DNA of 64,000 bases from Myxococcales bacterium (GTDB lineage Bacteria; Myxococcota_A; Polyangia; Polyangiales; Houyiibacteriaceae). The stretch lies in NCBI GenBank assembly GCA_029861865.1, contig JAOTYL010000012.1, positions 1 to 64,000 of the forward strand, read 5' to 3'. Below, in pieces: positions 60,635 to 64,000 of the stretch; position 1 is the first letter of the stretch; every line of letters starts with the position of its first letter. The translations under genes were made by a program, and so were the position numbers. The notes under the pieces are model-generated. The model saw only the letters and a list, made by a program, of their open reading frames with translations, was not told where the DNA came from and searched no databases.

Positions 60635-62604
60635 CCGGGTTCCACCAGGAAGTACCCCGCCATTTCGAGATGGAGAGCCGAGCAGAATTCGGTGCAATAG
60701 AAAGGAAACGTTCCTTCCTTGTCGGCCACGAACGTGACGTCGACGTGCTTCCCGGGCTCGAGGCTGCTGTGAACGTTGTACGACCCGATCGTGAAGCCGT
60801 GCGTCGCATCGTGTGCCTGCTCGACATTGGTGATGTGCAAGTGCACCGTCTCGCCCTTCTTGACGCGAATGATGTCTGGTGTGAAATGACTTCGAACGGC
60901 CGTCATGTAGACGTGGACACCATCGGGCTTACGCTCGATCCGCTCTTCCTTGGCTTTGACGGCAAATTCGGAATGCTCGTCGGTGACGACATCCATCCCG
61001 GCAGGCTTGTAGATGTCGATCGGGTCGAGCTTGTCCGCCTTGATCATCTGAGCGTAGTGAGGCTCCCCGAGCGGAAGCGGCATGTCGTACAAGAGCTGCA
61101 TCTCGTCGTTGTCGATCCCGATCAACTGGAAGTTCTGGGGCAACAGAGGCCCGACCTTCGCGAAGCGGTCGATCGCCCATTTGTTCATGGCGATCAGATA
61201 GCCGCCATCCGGGCTGACGGTGTCACCCTCGGCCGCGACGATATGGCCGACATTGTAGTGAACCTTCTGCTTCCCGATGAGCTTGAGGTCTTTGACCGAC
61301 CACTTGGCGACCGTCGACTCGATGAACACCGAAGTATAGGCATTGCCCTTGTCGTCGAACTGGGTGTGGAGCGGGCCGAGCCCAATCTCGATTTGACCTC
61401 GAATGCTGTCCTTGAAGGGCAAAATCGGAACGCCGTATGTGTCCTTACCCTCATACTTCTTGCTGTCGATGAGGCCCTTGAGCTTCTCCCAACTGTAGAT
61501 CGTTGCGTGGGTGTCGAGCTTGCCAGAGACGACGAGCTCTTTGCCGTCTGGCGTGATGTCGACACCGTGCGGGCTCTTGGGCTCGCCGACGAGATGGAGC
61601 AGGCCTTCCTCGTTGGCGACGCCGAGTGGAATCACTTTCATGCCGGCGATCGTCTTGGTCTTCCCATCCTCTTTGGACACCCTCTCTGCGTTGACCAGGT
61701 CGATGATGTGCAGGTAGTCCATGTCGTTCTGAGACGCGCCCGACTCCATCGGTGGATTGCCCTCCAAGGTGCCGCCATAAGACATCTCGGTGTTGAACGA
61801 GTTGATGAAGACCCAGCCCTCGCTCGCCAGCTTCCCGGCGTCCGAGAGGTCCTGCATGTACGGCGGGAGCTCCATCGCGAAGGATCGCTCAGGGTCGATG
61901 CGGCCCTTGTCCCGATCGAACTTCCAGAAGATGACGGCTCCACGGTACTTGTCTTTGTACTCCTCGATCGGCGCGTAGCTGCCACCGAGGGGCGCCGGAT
62001 ACTGAGAAGACTCCACTACGTACTCGGTGTTCGGAGTGACGAAGGTCGCGCCATGGTCGCTTTGAATCAACTGCGAAGTGACGATTTGCTTGGTGACGAA
62101 GTCGTGGAGGTCGATGACGGCGATCCGGGCATTGGCCTTATCGTTCACGAAAAGGAACTTGCCATCATATTCGCCGCCGGTTTCGCTCAGCGCCGGGTGG
62201 TGCATGTCGCCCCAAGTCATCGTCTTGCCGAACCGCTTGCCGCCGCCGAGAACTTCGTTGCTCTGATCGCCGTAGCCATAGCCCTGCCAGGGCTCCGGTG
62301 TGAACACGCCGACGTACTTCAAGATGCGCATCGATGGCACGCCGATCACGATCAGGTTTCCACCGTGACCGCCGGACGCGAACGTGTAGTACTCGTCCTT
62401 CTTGCCGGTCGGCGTATAGGTCTGGAGCGCAGCGCTTACATCCGCTTCGCTCAGTCCACGCTGCTTCATCAGGTTGGCGACTGACCCCGAAGGTGCAGAC
62501 GACAGCTGCCCCTTGGGTTGTGAGCTGCAACCGAAGCTGACGGCAGCGGCCAACAAGAGAGCCAAACCGGATACGCCCTGCACACCAATCCTGATAAAAT
62601 TCAT
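60631..62604 (-). CDS. nosZ: Nitrous oxide reductase NosZ, clade II (lipoprotein/Sec type)
   Basis: 657 residues from ATG 62604 (GGAGGGA seven bases upstream). There is no Tat RR motif; the signal MNFIRIGVQGVSGLALL... ends in a lipobox-like SFGC (Cys26), so it is a Sec-exported, probably lipidated form, as in clade II enzymes. CuZ-domain His motifs: GHGGNLIVIG, GDMHHPALSETGG and YDGKFLFVNDKANARIA. The CuA site is at the C-terminus: DATHGFTIGSYNV, then CTEFCSALHLEM (Cys637, Cys641, His645, Met648). It reduces N2O to N2. It heads nosD-F-L-Y. Confidence 0.96.
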   Translation of the reverse strand: MNFIRIGVQGVSGLALLLAAAVSFGCSSQPKGQLSSAPSGSVANLMKQRGLSEADVSAALQTYTPTGKKDEYYTFASGGHGGNLIVIGVPSMRILKYVGVFTPEPWQGYGYGDQSNEVLGGGKRFGKTMTWGDMHHPALSETGGEYDGKFLFVNDKANARIAVIDLHDFVTKQIVTSQLIQSDHGATFVTPNTEYVVESSQYPAPLGGSYAPIEEYKDKYRGAVIFWKFDRDKGRIDPERSFAMELPPYMQDLSDAGKLASEGWVFINSFNTEMSYGGTLEGNPPMESGASQNDMDYLHIIDLVNAERVSKEDGKTKTIAGMKVIPLGVANEEGLLHLVGEPKSPHGVDITPDGKELVVSGKLDTHATIYSWEKLKGLIDSKKYEGKDTYGVPILPFKDSIRGQIEIGLGPLHTQFDDKGNAYTSVFIESTVAKWSVKDLKLIGKQKVHYNVGHIVAAEGDTVSPDGGYLIAMNKWAIDRFAKVGPLLPQNFQLIGIDNDEMQLLYDMPLPLGEPHYAQMIKADKLDPIDIYKPAGMDVVTDEHSEFAVKAKEERIERKPDGVHVYMTAVRSHFTPDIIRVKKGETVHLHITNVEQAHDATHGFTIGSYNVHSSLEPGKHVDVTFVADKEGTFPFYCTEFCSALHLEMAGYFLVEPG

Positions 62605-62626
62605 CACTACTCCCTCCGTCCCCTCG

Positions 62627-62640
62627 AAAAAGGGGATCGT
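62627..62640. repeat. Possible relic of the palindromic repeat
   Basis: AAAAAGGGGATCGT keeps the left arm of the family but the right arm (GTCCCC) is lost. It lies between the cytochrome c stop and the nosZ ribosome site. It may be decayed or chance. Confidence 0.35.
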
Positions 62641-62683
62641 CACGAAGACCCTACGTGCAATAAGCAAGCCAGCCCGTCAATCA

Positions 62684-63109
62684 CTACTTGGCGAGATTTC
62701 GGACGTACAAGACGATCTCTTGGACCACCTCGGGCTTCGCGTCGAGGTCTGGATTCGCGGGCATCGTGGCGCTCTTCCCCACGCCGGTCCCGCCGTAAAC
62801 GATGATCTTTCTTATGTGTTCGTCGGTTACCGAGTCCTGCCATTCTGCAAGAGTGAAGTCGCGCGGTTTCGGATCGAGGGCCGCCGAGCCTTCACCGTCG
62901 CCCTTGCCCAACTTGCCATGGCAAACCGTGCAGCGGTTTTCGTAGATCTCGATGGCTTCTGCCTTGGGGTCTGCCACGGCTACTTCGGCTACCTCGGCCA
63001 CGGGTGTAGGCGCCGTCTCTTCTGCGGGTGCAGCCTCTTCCTTTGGGGTGCAGCCGAGCGCCACAACACCGATCCCGAACATGATGAGCGCTACGTACCT
63101 GATGCGCAT
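62684..63109 (-). CDS. Small c-type cytochrome lipoprotein, first gene of the nos operon
   Basis: 141 residues from ATG 63109 (GGGAGGG upstream). Signal with lipobox ALGC (Cys20), then a Pro/Glu/Ala-rich linker and a monohaem domain: CTVCH (Cys60, Cys63, His64) and a likely distal Met116 in SATMPANP. Clade II nos clusters often encode such cytochromes (nosC) as electron donors to NosZ. It ends 79 bases before nosZ. Confidence 0.92.
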   Translation of the reverse strand: MRIRYVALIMFGIGVVALGCTPKEEAAPAEETAPTPVAEVAEVAVADPKAEAIEIYENRCTVCHGKLGKGDGEGSAALDPKPRDFTLAEWQDSVTDEHIRKIIVYGGTGVGKSATMPANPDLDAKPEVVQEIVLYVRNLAK

Positions 63110-63130
63110 AAGCCCTCCCTTGGCGGCTGG

Positions 63131-63158
63131 AGTGTAGGCTAGGGGCACGAATATTCAA
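63131..63158 (-). promoter_or_regulatory. Candidate promoter of the nos operon
   Basis: On the minus strand TTGAAT (63153-63158), 16 bases, then TACACT (63131-63136); transcription would start near 63124, 15 bases before the start codon. No convincing FNR/NNR palindrome (TTGAT-N4-ATCAA) is seen between here and the fasciclin gene. Confidence 0.4.
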
Positions 63159-63284
63159 CCGCGGAAGCCGTGGCAGAATATGCGTTCTCAAAGGAACAGG
63201 CGAATGATCTGCGCGCTATGTTTTCGAGCGCTTTTTGAGTCTATACTGCGCGGCGCACGATGGTGTTTCTCACGGGAGGGTGTG

Positions 63285-63833
63285 ATGAAGAAAAGTCTAC
63301 TGGCAGTCACGATTATGGCCGGACTGGTCACGGCAGGTTGCGAGAAGCAGGAAGCCACCGCTCCTGATGCACCTCCTGCGCCTGCTGCCAAAGAAGTATC
63401 GAATATTCCTCCGCTCGATGAGAACAACATCGTGAGCCTGGCGATCGCGTCGAAAGATCACACGACCTTGGTCGCCGCGATCAAAGCGGCGGACTACGTC
63501 ACTTCGGTTGCTGCCTCAGGTCCGTTGACGGTGTTCGCGCCAACCAACGCGGCCTTCGACAAGCTGCCCGAAGGCACCGTGGATGATCTCCTCAAGCCGG
63601 AGAACGTGGGCCAGTTGAGGAAGATCCTGCAGTACCACGTCACGACTTCCGCGCTCGCGGCAGATAGCTTCACCGACGGACAGAGCCTCAGCATGGCCAG
63701 CGGCAAGAAAGCGACGATGCACGTGAAGGACGGCAAGGTATCGATCAACGACGCCAGCATTATCGCGTCGGCCCCTGCGTCGAACGGCATGCTGCACATC
63801 GTCGATGTCGTGTTGCTCCCGCCGGAGAGCTGA
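63285..63833 (+). CDS. Fasciclin-domain lipoprotein
   Basis: 182 residues from ATG 63285 (GGGAGGG upstream). Lipobox TAGC at Cys19, then a Pro/Ala linker and one complete fasciclin domain: TLVAAIKAADYV, GPLTVFAPTNAAFDKLP (H1 box), LLKPENVGQLRKILQYHV, and NGMLHIVDVVLLP (H2 box). These domains mediate cell-surface adhesion. It is divergent from the nos operon (175 bases between starts). Confidence 0.93.
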   Translation: MKKSLLAVTIMAGLVTAGCEKQEATAPDAPPAPAAKEVSNIPPLDENNIVSLAIASKDHTTLVAAIKAADYVTSVAASGPLTVFAPTNAAFDKLPEGTVDDLLKPENVGQLRKILQYHVTTSALAADSFTDGQSLSMASGKKATMHVKDGKVSINDASIIASAPASNGMLHIVDVVLLPPES

Positions 63834-63851
63834 GTCCACAGTTTCGGCGCC

Positions 63852-63885
63852 GGTGCCAGTGCCAGCGCCAACGCCAGCGCCAGCG
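63852..63885. repeat. Short tandem hexamer repeat GCCAGC/GCCAAC
   Basis: Five to six imperfect copies of a GCCAGN unit after the fasciclin stop. A minus-strand frame through it codes for Leu-Ala repeats but shows no other gene features. The rest of 63834-64000 holds nothing I can identify. Confidence 0.7.
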
Positions 63886-64000
63886 GGTTCTTGAGCGGCG
63901 GCGCCGTGAGTGGGCGATGCTCATTTTCGCTTTGCCGAGTTAGGCCGATAAGGATAGTGTCGAGCTCCGGAGTTCGCCCGTCCGATGAGCTGGTTTTCAC

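Noticed and set aside
60376-62484. Plus-strand frame of about 700 codons opposite nosZ and nosD
   Set aside because: nosZ and nosD are certain by their metal-site and beta-helix motifs; the antisense frame is Asp/Arg/Val-rich without a family.
63110-63284. FNR/NNR box controlling the nos operon
   Set aside because: No TTGAT-N4-ATCAA-like palindrome; TTGAATATTC is only loosely similar.
63494-64000. Minus-strand frame running off the right edge
   Set aside because: Antisense to the fasciclin gene and a Leu-Ala microsatellite; no motif.

Overview
The window looks like a chromosomal segment of a GC-rich Myxococcota (former Deltaproteobacteria) bacterium. The pointers are many Cys-anchored lipoproteins, paired DUF1592/DUF1552 genes, FG-GAP and DUF4136 proteins, an orphan GspC-like protein, a poly-gamma-glutamate system and, above all, genes for sterol chemistry, which among bacteria is known mainly from myxobacteria and methanotrophs. 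This assignment is an inference; no 16S rRNA is present to confirm it. I see no CRISPR array, prophage or insertion sequence.

Layout. 1-1880: the 5' part of a 23S rRNA gene on the minus strand, preceded by tRNA-Ala and tRNA-Ile, each segment with a boxA-like antitermination site, and no 16S gene upstream. 1880-7310: acyl-CoA ligase, SDR, and a P450/P450/ferredoxin group. 7400-23800: envelope and general genes (lipoproteins, aldo-keto reductase, flavin/F420-type oxidoreductase, L,D-transpeptidase, sulfite-exporter-like protein, sulfotransferase, M23 peptidase, WecG-type glycosyltransferase, pgsB-pgsC-pgsW), plus one decayed SDR gene. 23900-27500: DUF1592/DUF1552 pair with a long Thr-Pro repeat.

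27500-45850 is the most interesting part: a sterol/steroid island. One TetR-headed minus-strand operon encodes a membrane-anchored ferredoxin reductase, a sterol C4-methyl-oxidase-like hydroxylase and an NSDHL/ERG26-like dehydrogenase. A second TetR-headed operon encodes CYP51 (sterol 14-demethylase), an NTF2-like protein and a clear homologue of plant cycloeucalenol cycloisomerase. Facing the second operon is a small membrane protein resembling the EXPERA/EBP sterol Delta8-Delta7 isomerase. Between them lie three SDRs, a sulfotransferase, an aldehyde dehydrogenase, a GMC oxidoreductase, a DapB-like reductase and an extradiol dioxygenase with a full BphC/HsaC ligand set. Together these could take a 14-methyl (possibly 9,19-cyclopropyl) sterol through C14 and C4 demethylation, ring opening and double-bond shift, with tailoring or partial catabolism alongside. 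No squalene epoxidase or oxidosqualene cyclase is in the window.

45900-56450: CPBP-family membrane protein, GspC-like protein, a very large MscS/MscK channel, FG-GAP lipoprotein, AI-2E transporter and small membrane or outer-membrane proteins. 56450-63110: a compact nitrous oxide reductase operon of the clade II type (cytochrome c, lipoprotein NosZ, NosD, NosF, NosL, NosY and an unnamed membrane protein). A fasciclin lipoprotein closes the window.

A short palindromic repeat (AAGGGGACTGTCCCCTT and variants) occurs at eight sites plus one relic. Six of the eight sit at gene 3' ends, usually supplying or touching the stop codon. Start and stop codons overlapping as ATGA or GTGA are common and mark translationally coupled operons.
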